The notes: generated from the letters alone by a model not told the origin. A stretch of 64,000 nt of DNA from Salipaludibacillus daqingensis (GCF_029891575.1 NZ_JARZHF010000005.1:62001-126000), one strand, 5' to 3'. Shown: positions 29,226-37,337, counted from the first letter of the stretch. Program-made: numbers and translations.

Positions 29226-29588
29226 TTATTTTGATGTTAAACCTATTGTCTTTTTAGGAAGATTAACTGTCAAATCTTCTTCATTAAATCTCAGCCATTC
29301 AGCAAATTCACTTAACGTTGGATATCGTCCGTTTAAAATTAATCGCCCATCAACTACAATAGCTGGCAATCCTTCTGGGCCTTCTTTTTCTAATAGTTCA
29401 GTCACACCTTTATGCTCTGTAAAGTATTCTGCTTCTTGAGCTAGATTGTACCTTGAAACATCATATCCTTCATTCACCAACTTCATAATGGTTCTGGAGA
29501 TTCTTGTTAACTCAGGATCGACACTAGGTCCACATACCCCTGTGGCGCAGCATAATGCCGGATCAAATATTTCTATTTTTGTACTCAT
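29226..29588 (-). CDS. arsD: Arsenite metallochaperone/regulator ArsD
   Basis: A 120-residue cytoplasmic chaperone that passes arsenite to ArsA. The start IFDPALCCATGVCGPSVDP carries the Cys13-Cys14-Cys19 triad equivalent to Cys12, Cys13 and Cys18 of E. coli ArsD, with thioredoxin-like sequence after it (LPAIVVDGRLILNGRYP). The C-terminal vicinal cysteine pairs of plasmid ArsD are absent, as in many chromosomal homologues. Starts at 29588, 29591 or 29597 are all possible; GGATG supports the first two. Confidence 0.95.
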   Translation of the reverse strand: MSTKIEIFDPALCCATGVCGPSVDPELTRISRTIMKLVNEGYDVSRYNLAQEAEYFTEHKGVTELLEKEGPEGLPAIVVDGRLILNGRYPTLSEFAEWLRFNEEDLTVNLPKKTIGLTSK

Positions 29589-29720
29589 CATTAACATCCT
29601 TTCGTCCCTTTATATTTTCGTTATGTTATTGTTACGTGTTGATGTTGAATAATCTCTTTGGCCGTACTAAAGTCTCACTGTTTTAAAATCAATAATTAGT
29701 TTTCATTTAGCTATATTTTA

Positions 29721-30002
29721 TTAACAGCCTTGATTTAATCCCTCTAAGACAAGACTTTCTCCTTGGGGTGTTTGCTGGTAATCAATTGTAACGTTTTCTA
29801 AATCCTTATAAATGGACTTTTCAAATGCCACTTTGATTTGATTTATATCTTCAACTATATCTTCTTCATTAGGGTCATCCATCGCTAATCCAACACTGGG
29901 ACCGCAGCATCCTCCTCCATTACTAAATATTTTAATATTCTCCGCATCATTTTCTTTTAACATTACTAACAAAAAATTCTTTGCTTCATCTGTTATAAAC
30001 AT
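29721..30002 (-). CDS. HesB/IscA-like protein of the ars operon
   Basis: A 93-residue protein of the HesB/IscA fold family. It has vicinal cysteines Cys32-Cys33 in NGGGCCGPSVGLAMDD and a last residue Cys93. Canonical IscA has three spaced cysteines, so this is a divergent branch. It resembles HesB-related proteins in which some members carry selenocysteine at the second position; here it is Cys. As the first gene after the ars promoter it may bind arsenite or protect an iron-sulfur cluster, but no function has been shown. Ribosome binding site AAGGAG. Confidence 0.7.
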   Translation of the reverse strand: MFITDEAKNFLLVMLKENDAENIKIFSNGGGCCGPSVGLAMDDPNEEDIVEDINQIKVAFEKSIYKDLENVTIDYQQTPQGESLVLEGLNQGC

Positions 30003-30028
30003 TATTCACACTCTCCTTAATCGATTCT

Positions 30029-30084
30029 CTATATAATAAATCAATTATATAACAGGAACTTTATATAATCAATGCGTTATATAA
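30029..30084 (-). promoter_or_regulatory. ars promoter inside a 16-bp-periodic TTATATAA array
   Basis: The minus strand has -35 TTGATT (complement of 30067-30072), a 17-bp spacer and -10 TATAAT (complement of 30044-30049). The palindrome TTATATAA occurs at 30045, 30061 and 30077, with CTATATAA at 30029, a spacing of exactly 16 bp. The array spans -35, -10 and the expected start site, as a repressor operator would. The regulator is not encoded in this window. Confidence 0.7.
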
Positions 30085-30111
30085 GTTTTATTTAACTACT
30101 TTGTGAAGGTC

Positions 30112-30262
30112 TTGACACATGTTTGCTTTTATTAGTTAATGATAATCGAATAAATATCTTAATTCTTACATAAAACGATCCTACAAATAAGAACTAAGTT
30201 TCTGTAGTATTCCTTGTCAGTATGAAACACAAATAAAGCCGACTTTTCAAAGTCGGCTTTAT
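30112..30262 (+). ncRNA. Candidate small RNA between ars and arr operons
   Basis: A plus-strand -35 TTGACA (30112-30117) with a 17-bp spacer and weak -10 GTTAAT (30135-30140) would start a transcript near 30147. It would end at the hairpin 30233-30262, giving roughly 115 nt with no open reading frame. The promoter match is partial, so this is a candidate only. Confidence 0.25.
30233..30262. terminator. Terminator of the arr operon
   Basis: A 14-bp perfect stem ATAAAGCCGACTTT (30233-30246) with AAAGTCGGCTTTAT (30249-30262), with T-rich flanks on both strands. Confidence 0.85.
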
Positions 30263-30268
30263 CTTTTA

Positions 30269-31420
30269 TTATACTGCGCTTGGTTGAATTTTCTTTTTTG
30301 TAGGTTTTTTGTCCTTCTCCTCATGAGTTGACTCACTGAGATTAAATATTTTTGTGCCTACCATATAAATAACAACAGTGGCTGCCATCGCTCCAACAAA
30401 GATCAACCATTCTGTAACCGTTGTTGAGTAAGTAGTCACTTCTCCATAAGGTTGAGATAATTGACCACCGATGACCGTGACGTATTTGTCGAAATACATG
30501 CCAAACAATACTAGGAAACTAACAGCTACTGCTACAACACTTGTTCGTTTACCAATAATCATCAGTAGTGGAATGATGAGCCCTAATGCTAATGCTCCGC
30601 CCCAATACATCAATGCATATTCACCGTTAAATATCAGCGCGAAATCAGGTGTTCCAGTATAGAACATTGTTATAAGACGCCATGCGTTAAACCCGAGAGC
30701 TACTGCAATCAAAATACCCATCAATTTAGATAACCCTATTAATGCTGCATCGACTTTCTCAGGTAACTTCTTGTTACTTAGTTTGTACGTGAAATAAGTA
30801 AAGATAGTTAAACAAGCAATTCCTGTCAACAATGCAGATAATACGAAAAATACACTTGTTGCTCCGCCAAACCATAATGGTCTCTGAACAACTACTGCAA
30901 AGATTCCACCAAGAATACTTGTAGCTGCAACCGCTCCAGCAAGTGTCATATATGATGCATAATGCATCACTTTCTCATTTTTCGTGTGCATTGCTATAAA
31001 TTCAACTAATAGTAAAACAACGTAAACACCATACGTTGCTCCCATCCACCACATTGGAGCTTGTAAATTTGGTGATGTAATAAATAGGTATGCTCGATCT
31101 AAACGCCCTAAATCCATTGCTAATACTAATAGTCCTGGAATAAGGACTGCTAAAGCCAGATAGATTGCTCTTTTCCCAAGAAAGTCAAACTTTTTAAATC
31201 CTAACACGTGGGAAGCAGATGCAATCATACACATTCCACTTGCCATTAAAGCTAGAAATACGTAGGCAACAATTAATAAGTTCCATGGGACTTGATCAGT
31301 TGACCCAAACACTACTTGCCCTTGCACAAGAGTATTCCCCATTCCAAAAATACCTGCTGCTACAATTGCTAGCAAAATGACCATTGCAATTAAACTTTTC
31401 CCTTGCCATTTCATAGCCAT
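30269..31420 (-). CDS. arrC: NrfD-type membrane subunit (ArrC-like quinol anchor)
   Basis: A 383-residue integral membrane protein with about ten helices of the NrfD/PsrC family, which oxidise menaquinol and pass electrons to a partner ferredoxin subunit. Recognisable parts are the N-terminal LVQGQVVFGSTDQVPWNLLI and MYWGGALALGLIIPLLM. The ATG at 31420 has AAAGGAGGG at good spacing. It is the last gene of the arr operon, 26 bp after the polyferredoxin gene. The name rests on operon context. It would link the menaquinone pool to ArrB. Confidence 0.8.
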   Translation of the reverse strand: MAMKWQGKSLIAMVILLAIVAAGIFGMGNTLVQGQVVFGSTDQVPWNLLIVAYVFLALMASGMCMIASASHVLGFKKFDFLGKRAIYLALAVLIPGLLVLAMDLGRLDRAYLFITSPNLQAPMWWMGATYGVYVVLLLVEFIAMHTKNEKVMHYASYMTLAGAVAATSILGGIFAVVVQRPLWFGGATSVFFVLSALLTGIACLTIFTYFTYKLSNKKLPEKVDAALIGLSKLMGILIAVALGFNAWRLITMFYTGTPDFALIFNGEYALMYWGGALALGLIIPLLMIIGKRTSVVAVAVSFLVLFGMYFDKYVTVIGGQLSQPYGEVTTYSTTVTEWLIFVGAMAATVVIYMVGTKIFNLSESTHEEKDKKPTKKKIQPSAV

Positions 31421-31446
31421 GTAAACTCCCTCCTTTGAATCATCCC

Positions 31447-32547
31447 TTACCAATCGGACAGTAACGAACGTCTTCTCGATTCTTTTATTTCACAGTCTTC
31501 ACATAAATTATTCTTTACATTTTTTTTATCTCCACATGTTGGACATTTATCTTGTTCAACAATTTGTAAAGTATGGTTTTCCAGTATCTCCGCTAAATGT
31601 TTAATTGGTTTCTTTTCAATAAAGTCGCATACCTTTTCGCAAATATCACAGTCGACACACTGTTCCGTGTAAAATTGCAACGATGACGTATTTTCAGCTT
31701 CTACGACTTGCAAAGCACCTGTCGGACATATACTCGAACATTTTTGGCAAACGGTGCACTCCTTACTCACTTTAAGTTTTGCTACTTGAAGTTTGGTTGA
31801 TAATAGCTCACTTTTATCTAGATGAAGGCTTTCTTTGTTTTTTTGAAGATAGGTCATTAAATATTTCCGTTTCTCTGTCTGACCAATTTTTTCTTTTAAA
31901 TTTGACACTTCTTTATATGAATCCAAGAACAAATCGGCTATTTGCCCTTTCGTTTCATTGGAAGACATTTTAAATAATTCTCTTCGATTGTAAGTGCGAG
32001 TTCTACCTGTCTTTTGTTCTAGTTGATTTATGACAGGAACCTTATCTTTCAAGATAGACTGGCGATTCCAATCTTCGAGCCATTTCAATCCTGTATTTGG
32101 ACTCCAGTTAACTTCACATGTTTTACAAACTTGAGAATCACAAAATACTTCACTTCGTTTATCATATAGTTCACTAGTCATTAGATACTCAGGTGTTAAA
32201 GCACTTAAGCAAGGAAATGCTACGTCATGACCTTGTTTTGATTTTTGCTTTTCACATGTGAATGTTACTGCATCTTTCTGTGAAATTCGGCTTTCATATT
32301 TGTTCATCATTTCAGACTCATAGTATAGTGCATCTGTCGGGCAGGCGTGTGTGCACTGGCCACAGCTTGTGCAAAGATCTTTATCTAAGTGAATCTTTCC
32401 ATCTTTCATTGACAAAGCTTCACTTTGACAAGCAACCACACATTTATCACAGTTACTATGTTTATATCTTTCTCTTAAACACTTTTTTTCATTAAATCTT
32501 AACGATGCTCTTTCCTTAACCCTTTGAAATAAAAACCTTTGCCACAC
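31447..32547 (-). CDS. Polyferredoxin with C-terminal zinc-ribbon-like motif
   Basis: A 366-residue iron-sulfur protein. The N-terminal part has CDKCVVAC and CTSCGQCTHACP, and a middle part has CDSQVCKTC. The second half has CTVCQKCSSICP and CVDCDICEKVC, and the end has CPTCG and CEDC. That gives up to four 4Fe-4S sites plus a rubredoxin or zinc-ribbon-like knuckle. The GTG start at 32547 follows AAAGGGGGTG. It lies between torD and nrfD in the arr operon. It is not a standard ArrB and may be an extra electron carrier or an assembly factor. Confidence 0.7.
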   Translation of the reverse strand: MWQRFLFQRVKERASLRFNEKKCLRERYKHSNCDKCVVACQSEALSMKDGKIHLDKDLCTSCGQCTHACPTDALYYESEMMNKYESRISQKDAVTFTCEKQKSKQGHDVAFPCLSALTPEYLMTSELYDKRSEVFCDSQVCKTCEVNWSPNTGLKWLEDWNRQSILKDKVPVINQLEQKTGRTRTYNRRELFKMSSNETKGQIADLFLDSYKEVSNLKEKIGQTEKRKYLMTYLQKNKESLHLDKSELLSTKLQVAKLKVSKECTVCQKCSSICPTGALQVVEAENTSSLQFYTEQCVDCDICEKVCDFIEKKPIKHLAEILENHTLQIVEQDKCPTCGDKKNVKNNLCEDCEIKESRRRSLLSDW

Positions 32548-32595
32548 ACGCTCACCCCCTTTGAATAATAAAATTATAATCTTAACATCAACATG

Positions 32596-33231
32596 TTACT
32601 GCATTGATTCTACTTTTAAATTTTCCATTTCTAGTTTGAATATTTCTCTCGTAAGAATCGAAAGTTTCTTGTAATAATTATGGGTTGCATGCTCTTCTAA
32701 ACGATCTGTAAACTGGAAAATCCAACGTCCTAAATGATTATTAATAAATTCTTTAATTAAAACTAAATAATTCAATTCATTCGTATCAATATACATGTAG
32801 TACAAATAATAGATAAATTCCAGCTCGACAGCTATATGATCTGCTGGTTCATGAAAATCAGCAGTCTTTTCGATCCCTGCTTTTTCATACAACCTTTCAA
32901 CCTGCCTTGTCGACTGACCTTGAATTTGTCTAGCTTCTTCTAAATAAACAGACCCGTAAGGCGGTGCTAACACATCAAATGGTCCAACAAATAGTTTTGA
33001 ATAATCGATCAATATGGATTGATTTTTTTTCAAATCTTCTTTTCCAAAGATTTTTTTGACTTTCTCTCCTTCTTTATGAAGCTCTGGAAAAATTGCTTCA
33101 ATTGCTTCTAAAAATGGCGGGAAAAGATCTTCATGATCTTGCTCTGGTTTCTTGTATAACTCACTTAAGACTTTAAAAATATTTGCTTTATAATGAAATT
33201 CCCCTAAAGTATGTTGTTCCAATGTTGTCAC
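32596..33231 (-). CDS. arrD: TorD-family molybdoenzyme chaperone (ArrD-like)
   Basis: A 211-residue cytoplasmic redox enzyme maturation protein. TorD-like proteins bind the Tat signal of a molybdoenzyme until the cofactor is inserted. Family-typical parts are YSKLFVGPFDVLAPPYGSVY and HEPADHIAVELEFIYYLYY. The start is uncertain: the GTG at 33231 is almost on top of AAGGGG, and a TTG at 33222 has better spacing. It follows arrB by 24 bp, consistent with serving ArrA. Confidence 0.82.
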   Translation of the reverse strand: MTTLEQHTLGEFHYKANIFKVLSELYKKPEQDHEDLFPPFLEAIEAIFPELHKEGEKVKKIFGKEDLKKNQSILIDYSKLFVGPFDVLAPPYGSVYLEEARQIQGQSTRQVERLYEKAGIEKTADFHEPADHIAVELEFIYYLYYMYIDTNELNYLVLIKEFINNHLGRWIFQFTDRLEEHATHNYYKKLSILTREIFKLEMENLKVESMQ

Positions 33232-33255
33232 ACCCCTTGATCATCGTGTATTTAT

Positions 33256-33942
33256 TTAAAAGCTTCGAGTATAAAATACTTTTGGTTTTGTGCCTAATTC
33301 ATCTTTTAATGTTTTATGTTCTAGTTGAAGAAATTGATGAATTTTATCATCTGGATCATTTAAATCTCCCACATACATTGCTTCTGATGGACAACGCTCT
33401 ACACAATAAGGTTGCTCATCTCTTGCTAGGCGGTGATCACAAAGTTGGCACTTTTCGACAATACCACGATAACGAATCGCTTCGTAATTATAATCACGCT
33501 CAGGATTATAATAAGGAACTTCTGTACCAACCTTATCTTTAATCTCTTTTGGTGTAGCTGATAATTCACTCCATGCTTCTTGCTGATTCCAATATTCATG
33601 TGGATTGTTTTTGTTATAAGAGATCACCCCGTAAGGGCATGATGCCATACATGCTTTACAACCAATACACTTATCAGCATCGTGTAAAGTCAATCCGTTT
33701 TCGTCTTTATACATAGCCGTCACCGGACACGCTTTGATACATGGAGCGTTGTCACAGTGATTACATAACGTTGGCATAAACTCGTATTTCACATTTGGAA
33801 ATGTTCCTGTTTCATTTGAGATAAAGTGCATCCAGTTCATGCCTGTATCTGTATTATTCTCATTTTTGCATGTAACTGAACAACCGGCACAACCAATACA
33901 TTTTTGTAAGTCAATTGTCATTGCATAATTTTTTTTAGCCAT
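33256..33942 (-). CDS. arrB: Four-cluster ferredoxin subunit ArrB
   Basis: A 228-residue electron-transfer subunit of a complex iron-sulfur molybdoenzyme. The four cysteine groups are CIGCAGCSVTC, CNHCDNAPCIKAC, CIGCKACMASC and CQLCDHRLARDEQPYC with CPSEAM. This is the layout of DmsB/PhsB/ArrB proteins. It would relay electrons from the membrane NrfD-type subunit to ArrA. Start follows GGAGGTGA. It sits 26 bp downstream of arrA. ArrB lacks its own Tat signal here, so it is probably co-exported with ArrA. Confidence 0.9.
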   Translation of the reverse strand: MAKKNYAMTIDLQKCIGCAGCSVTCKNENNTDTGMNWMHFISNETGTFPNVKYEFMPTLCNHCDNAPCIKACPVTAMYKDENGLTLHDADKCIGCKACMASCPYGVISYNKNNPHEYWNQQEAWSELSATPKEIKDKVGTEVPYYNPERDYNYEAIRYRGIVEKCQLCDHRLARDEQPYCVERCPSEAMYVGDLNDPDDKIHQFLQLEHKTLKDELGTKPKVFYTRSF

Positions 33943-33968
33943 GATACGTCACCTCCGCACTTCTATTT

Positions 33969-36521
33969 TTATACTTTCTCTACTCTAACTCTCGTTTGTC
34001 CACCATGCCTTGCTCCGCTTCCACTCATCGCTTCATGCACAGGTGCTAAGATCGTATTATTATTTCCACCTCGTGCTATTTGTTTTTTCTTATCAAGTGA
34101 TGCAATATGACCGTATGCCCAGTGACCTTGACCGAAACATTTCGTCACAACTCCTGGTCGGGTTCCTTCCCAGAGCTTCGCTTTCACCGTAATACTCCCC
34201 GTTGGTGTTGTTAATTTCACTTCATCGCCATTTTTGATACCTAATTCTTTTGCATCAATTGGATTTAATTTTGCTACATCATCCCAAGCTTCATCTCCAG
34301 GATCAACATTTTTGAATTCTTGATACCAAGTGCCGTTTGCTGAACGTCCTTCTCGATTTAATTTGGAACGATGTTCTGAAAAAATGAGAGGATATTCGTT
34401 CTCATCACCAACACGATAAGCTGGCTCATAGTGTGGTACAAAAGCAAGTTCGCCTCGCTCTGTTTGCAGAGCTGCTTCCATGACATCATCAATCGATGCA
34501 TCATGTTTATCAGCGTGTTCTTGCAATGCGACCTTCAAAGTTTCACTGTAAAACTCAAATTGACCTGTTTCTGTTCCCCAATTTCCATCCCATTTTTGAC
34601 GGAAACGATAAGGAATCGAGTTCCACGTTCCAATTCTTTTTAATTCTTCCCATCCATCTATCGTATCTCCTTCTTTTTCAACGGAAGGGTCCCAAAGTGG
34701 CTGAGTGTACATTTTTGTTGCTATTTCATTAAATTCCTCCCCATTTTCAGGATGTTTACCTGTTTCTGGATCGGCGAATTCATTTCTAAAATAATCAATT
34801 AAGTTAGAGAAGCCTTTCTTTTCCAACGCTTCTCCTAGCATCCAAGGAATTTCGGTTTCATCAATTTTAATATCAAATGGCGAATCTATAATTTTATTTT
34901 GCATATGAAGATGTGTATGCAAGTTACCGTTACTTCCTCGAACAGGACTAAGTCTCTCAAACTGTGAATGTGGAACCGGAAGGACAATGTCTGCAAAATG
35001 AGTCTGTTCGGCTGAATTCACTGTCAAATGAACCATAAACGGTAATTTAGCCAATGCCTCATCCCATCGATCTGTTCCTTGATTACTGAAATTAAAGTTG
35101 TTCCAATAGCTAATAACAACTTTCAAATCATATGGATCACTATTATTAATTGCATCTGCTACCGTGTTTGTCGGCTTCACCCCGCCTGACTTGCTATCTT
35201 TTAGTGCGGGTAATTCAAGTCTTCCACCGTGGTCCACTCGTTCCATACTGTTACCTTGTTCAGCAATTTCATCTATATAATTCTCGATATCAGGAAAATC
35301 ATTTATTGGAACACTCTCTCCACCACAAATGACGCCACCTTCATTATCTGCTGATCCAACCAATCCGTTTAGCGCTGCTTGAGCCATTGCTGTATATCCA
35401 CCACGAACTGCCATACTTGAACCTGGTGAGGAAAAAGAAATAGCTTTCGGCGCTGCACGACCAAAATCTCTAGCAACTCGGTAAATTTGCTCTTCTGGAA
35501 TTCCAGATCTCTCTGCTGCCCAAGCTGGTGTTTTATCTTTCAAAGCTAAGTTCCACCACTTTACTACTCCGTGCGTTTGAATTTCTTCAAATTCTTCTTC
35601 ATCAACCGTTTCGCCTTCTACGAAACGATTCACACCATCTTTAAAGTCACCTACAAAAGGCTTATACCAAAGTTCTTCAGTAAGCAAAACATGTGCAATC
35701 GCTACTGCTAATGCGCCATCTTCTCCTGGAATTACTGGCAACCATTCATCAGATTTGGCTGCAGTAGTGGAGAGTCTAGGATCAATACAAGCTAATTTCG
35801 CTCGACCTTTTAAGTCACCCCAAATACTTGCTGTATGTGGAACTTGTCGATTAGATGCAATTGGATCGCCACCCCAGAAAATTTCATAAAAGGTATTCGC
35901 ATGGTCGTAATCGGCATAACCCCAATACCTTTCTGTGTAATAACGTCCAAATTTCTCTGATTCAGCACAAATTGAGCTGTGTGACACATTATTTGGAGTT
36001 CCGATAATTTTTGGTAAATTGCCATAAAGAATACCATTTAGTGCAGTGTAACGCCCACGCCACACTGAAAACTTATGTGTTTCATTGTTATCTCGTAACT
36101 CCATAATTTTATCAGCAATCGTATCCATTGCTTCTTCCCAAGAGATCGGAACAAACTGTGGATCTTCATCTCTGCCTTTATTCGGATTCGTTCTTTTCAT
36201 AGGCTGTTTAACTCGATCAGGATCATATACTTGCTGTAAACCTAGATGAGATCGAACACATGAATGACCATGGTTCGCTTTTGCGTTAGGGTTACCTCTA
36301 ACTTTCGTCGCTCTCCCATCAATACGATAAATCTGCACGGCGCACCATGCTGTACACCCTTGACAGACACTTGCAATCCATTCTCCCTGTTCTTTGTTTT
36401 CATTACTTGCACTTGTTTTTGTTGAGAACGCATTCAATACTGGTTTCGTCTGCGTTGCTCCAGCTGCAAATAATCCCGTTACTGCAGATGCCTTAAGAAA
36501 ATTCCTTCTGTTCAGTTTCAC
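33969..36521 (-). CDS. arrA: Dissimilatory arsenate reductase catalytic subunit ArrA
   Basis: Molybdopterin guanine dinucleotide enzyme reducing arsenate to arsenite as terminal electron acceptor. The 850-residue protein is close to the 854 of Shewanella ArrA. It has a Tat signal (RRNFLKA, about 5-11) and cluster cysteines Cys53, Cys56, Cys60 and Cys88. Cys185 in HSSICAESEKFG is the expected molybdenum ligand. Arg157 (RGRY), His181, Lys190 and Tyr202 keep exactly the spacing of the substrate residues reported for Shewanella ArrA (165, 189, 198, 210). The GTG at 36521 after GGAGGTG is preferred. Arsenite oxidase ArxA or a polysulfide-type enzyme are the alternatives. Confidence 0.88.
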   Translation of the reverse strand: MKLNRRNFLKASAVTGLFAAGATQTKPVLNAFSTKTSASNENKEQGEWIASVCQGCTAWCAVQIYRIDGRATKVRGNPNAKANHGHSCVRSHLGLQQVYDPDRVKQPMKRTNPNKGRDEDPQFVPISWEEAMDTIADKIMELRDNNETHKFSVWRGRYTALNGILYGNLPKIIGTPNNVSHSSICAESEKFGRYYTERYWGYADYDHANTFYEIFWGGDPIASNRQVPHTASIWGDLKGRAKLACIDPRLSTTAAKSDEWLPVIPGEDGALAVAIAHVLLTEELWYKPFVGDFKDGVNRFVEGETVDEEEFEEIQTHGVVKWWNLALKDKTPAWAAERSGIPEEQIYRVARDFGRAAPKAISFSSPGSSMAVRGGYTAMAQAALNGLVGSADNEGGVICGGESVPINDFPDIENYIDEIAEQGNSMERVDHGGRLELPALKDSKSGGVKPTNTVADAINNSDPYDLKVVISYWNNFNFSNQGTDRWDEALAKLPFMVHLTVNSAEQTHFADIVLPVPHSQFERLSPVRGSNGNLHTHLHMQNKIIDSPFDIKIDETEIPWMLGEALEKKGFSNLIDYFRNEFADPETGKHPENGEEFNEIATKMYTQPLWDPSVEKEGDTIDGWEELKRIGTWNSIPYRFRQKWDGNWGTETGQFEFYSETLKVALQEHADKHDASIDDVMEAALQTERGELAFVPHYEPAYRVGDENEYPLIFSEHRSKLNREGRSANGTWYQEFKNVDPGDEAWDDVAKLNPIDAKELGIKNGDEVKLTTPTGSITVKAKLWEGTRPGVVTKCFGQGHWAYGHIASLDKKKQIARGGNNNTILAPVHEAMSGSGARHGGQTRVRVEKV

Positions 36522-36553
36522 TACATCCACCTCCAATTAATTTCCCTACAAAC

Positions 36554-36757
36554 TTAATGTCTTTCTGTTGTGTCACTTTCTAAAGATGATTTAGTTTCAT
36601 TATCATCATCTGATGCGAGATCCTTTGTTGATTTCTTAAATTCCTTCAACGTGTCTCCAACCGCTTTTCCCATTTGAGGCAATTTCTTTGGTCCAAAAAT
36701 AATAAGTGCAATGATCAAAATCAAAATCAATCCTGGAATTCCAATATTTGCTGGCAT
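36554..36757 (-). CDS. tatA: Twin-arginine translocase subunit TatA/E
   Basis: A 67-residue protein with one membrane helix ([15 protein letters not shown]), the conserved FGPKKLP hinge, an amphipathic helix and a polar acidic tail. TatA forms the protein-conducting part of the Tat system for folded, cofactor-containing proteins. It lies 32 bp upstream of arrA and is the first gene of the operon, so it is a dedicated copy for ArrA export. Ribosome binding site GGGGGTGGGG. Confidence 0.93.
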   Translation of the reverse strand: MPANIGIPGLILILIIALIIFGPKKLPQMGKAVGDTLKEFKKSTKDLASDDDNETKSSLESDTTERH

Positions 36758-36824
36758 TTTTCCCCACCCCCTATGCTTTTCAAATAGCCATTTTATTTGT
36801 TTTTCATCTGATAACGTTTCTCAC

Positions 36825-36870
36825 TTGTGATCTATATCACTTTCTACAGTTTTATTATATATTTATATAA
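36825..36870 (-). promoter_or_regulatory. Fnr/Crp-like site upstream of tatA-arrA
   Basis: TTGTGATCTATATCACTT (36825-36842) fits the Bacillus Fnr consensus TGTGA-N6-TCACA except for the last base. TTATATAT-TTATATAA follows at 36855-36870, sharing the palindrome found in the ars promoter. The gap to 37054 otherwise holds only the acylphosphatase upstream region. Confidence 0.55.
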
Positions 36871-37054
36871 AAACTAGATGGGGGCGAAGTTGTGAATAAA
36901 CTCAAAAGATACTGTGTCTTATTTGTGAATTAATGAACATAATAATATCCAGATAGTATTATCTATCAAAACGTTATTAATATTTTTCTTAAGTGTAAAT
37001 TTTACTAACATTGGGAAAAGACATAAAAAACACTCTTTATAAAGGGGGATTTAC

Positions 37055-37327
37055 ATGAAACGGTTTCACGTCATCGTTGATGGAAAAGTGCAAGGGGTAG
37101 GCTTTCGTTATCATACACAAATTACCGCTAGTCAACGAGACCTTACTGGTTGGGTTCGTAACAAATTGGACGGAACAGTGGAGTTAGAAGTGCAAGGAGA
37201 TCCAGATCAAATTGTCACTTTCTTATCTTCCTTAGAAAAAGCAAGGTTCCCAGCAAAAGTAGCAGATATTAAAAGCACCGAAATAAGTATCCAGGAAAAC
37301 GAGGGGATGTTTTCCGTTCGAGGTTAA
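37055..37327 (+). CDS. acyP: Acylphosphatase
   Basis: A 90-residue acylphosphatase that hydrolyses carboxyl phosphates such as acetyl or carbamoyl phosphate. The signature GKVQGVGFRYHTQ holds the catalytic arginine, and GWVRNKLDGTVELEVQGDPD holds the conserved asparagine. Ribosome binding site AAAGGGGGA. It is monocistronic and divergent from the arr operon. The length and both motifs are normal for the family. Confidence 0.95.
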   Translation: MKRFHVIVDGKVQGVGFRYHTQITASQRDLTGWVRNKLDGTVELEVQGDPDQIVTFLSSLEKARFPAKVADIKSTEISIQENEGMFSVRG

Positions 37328-37337
37328 TTAAAAAGTT

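Noticed and set aside
33969-36521. Reading the molybdoenzyme as DMSO or nitrate reductase
   Set aside because: The cluster cysteines, Cys molybdenum ligand (not Ser or Asp), the RGRY and HSSIC motifs and the linked ars genes do not fit.
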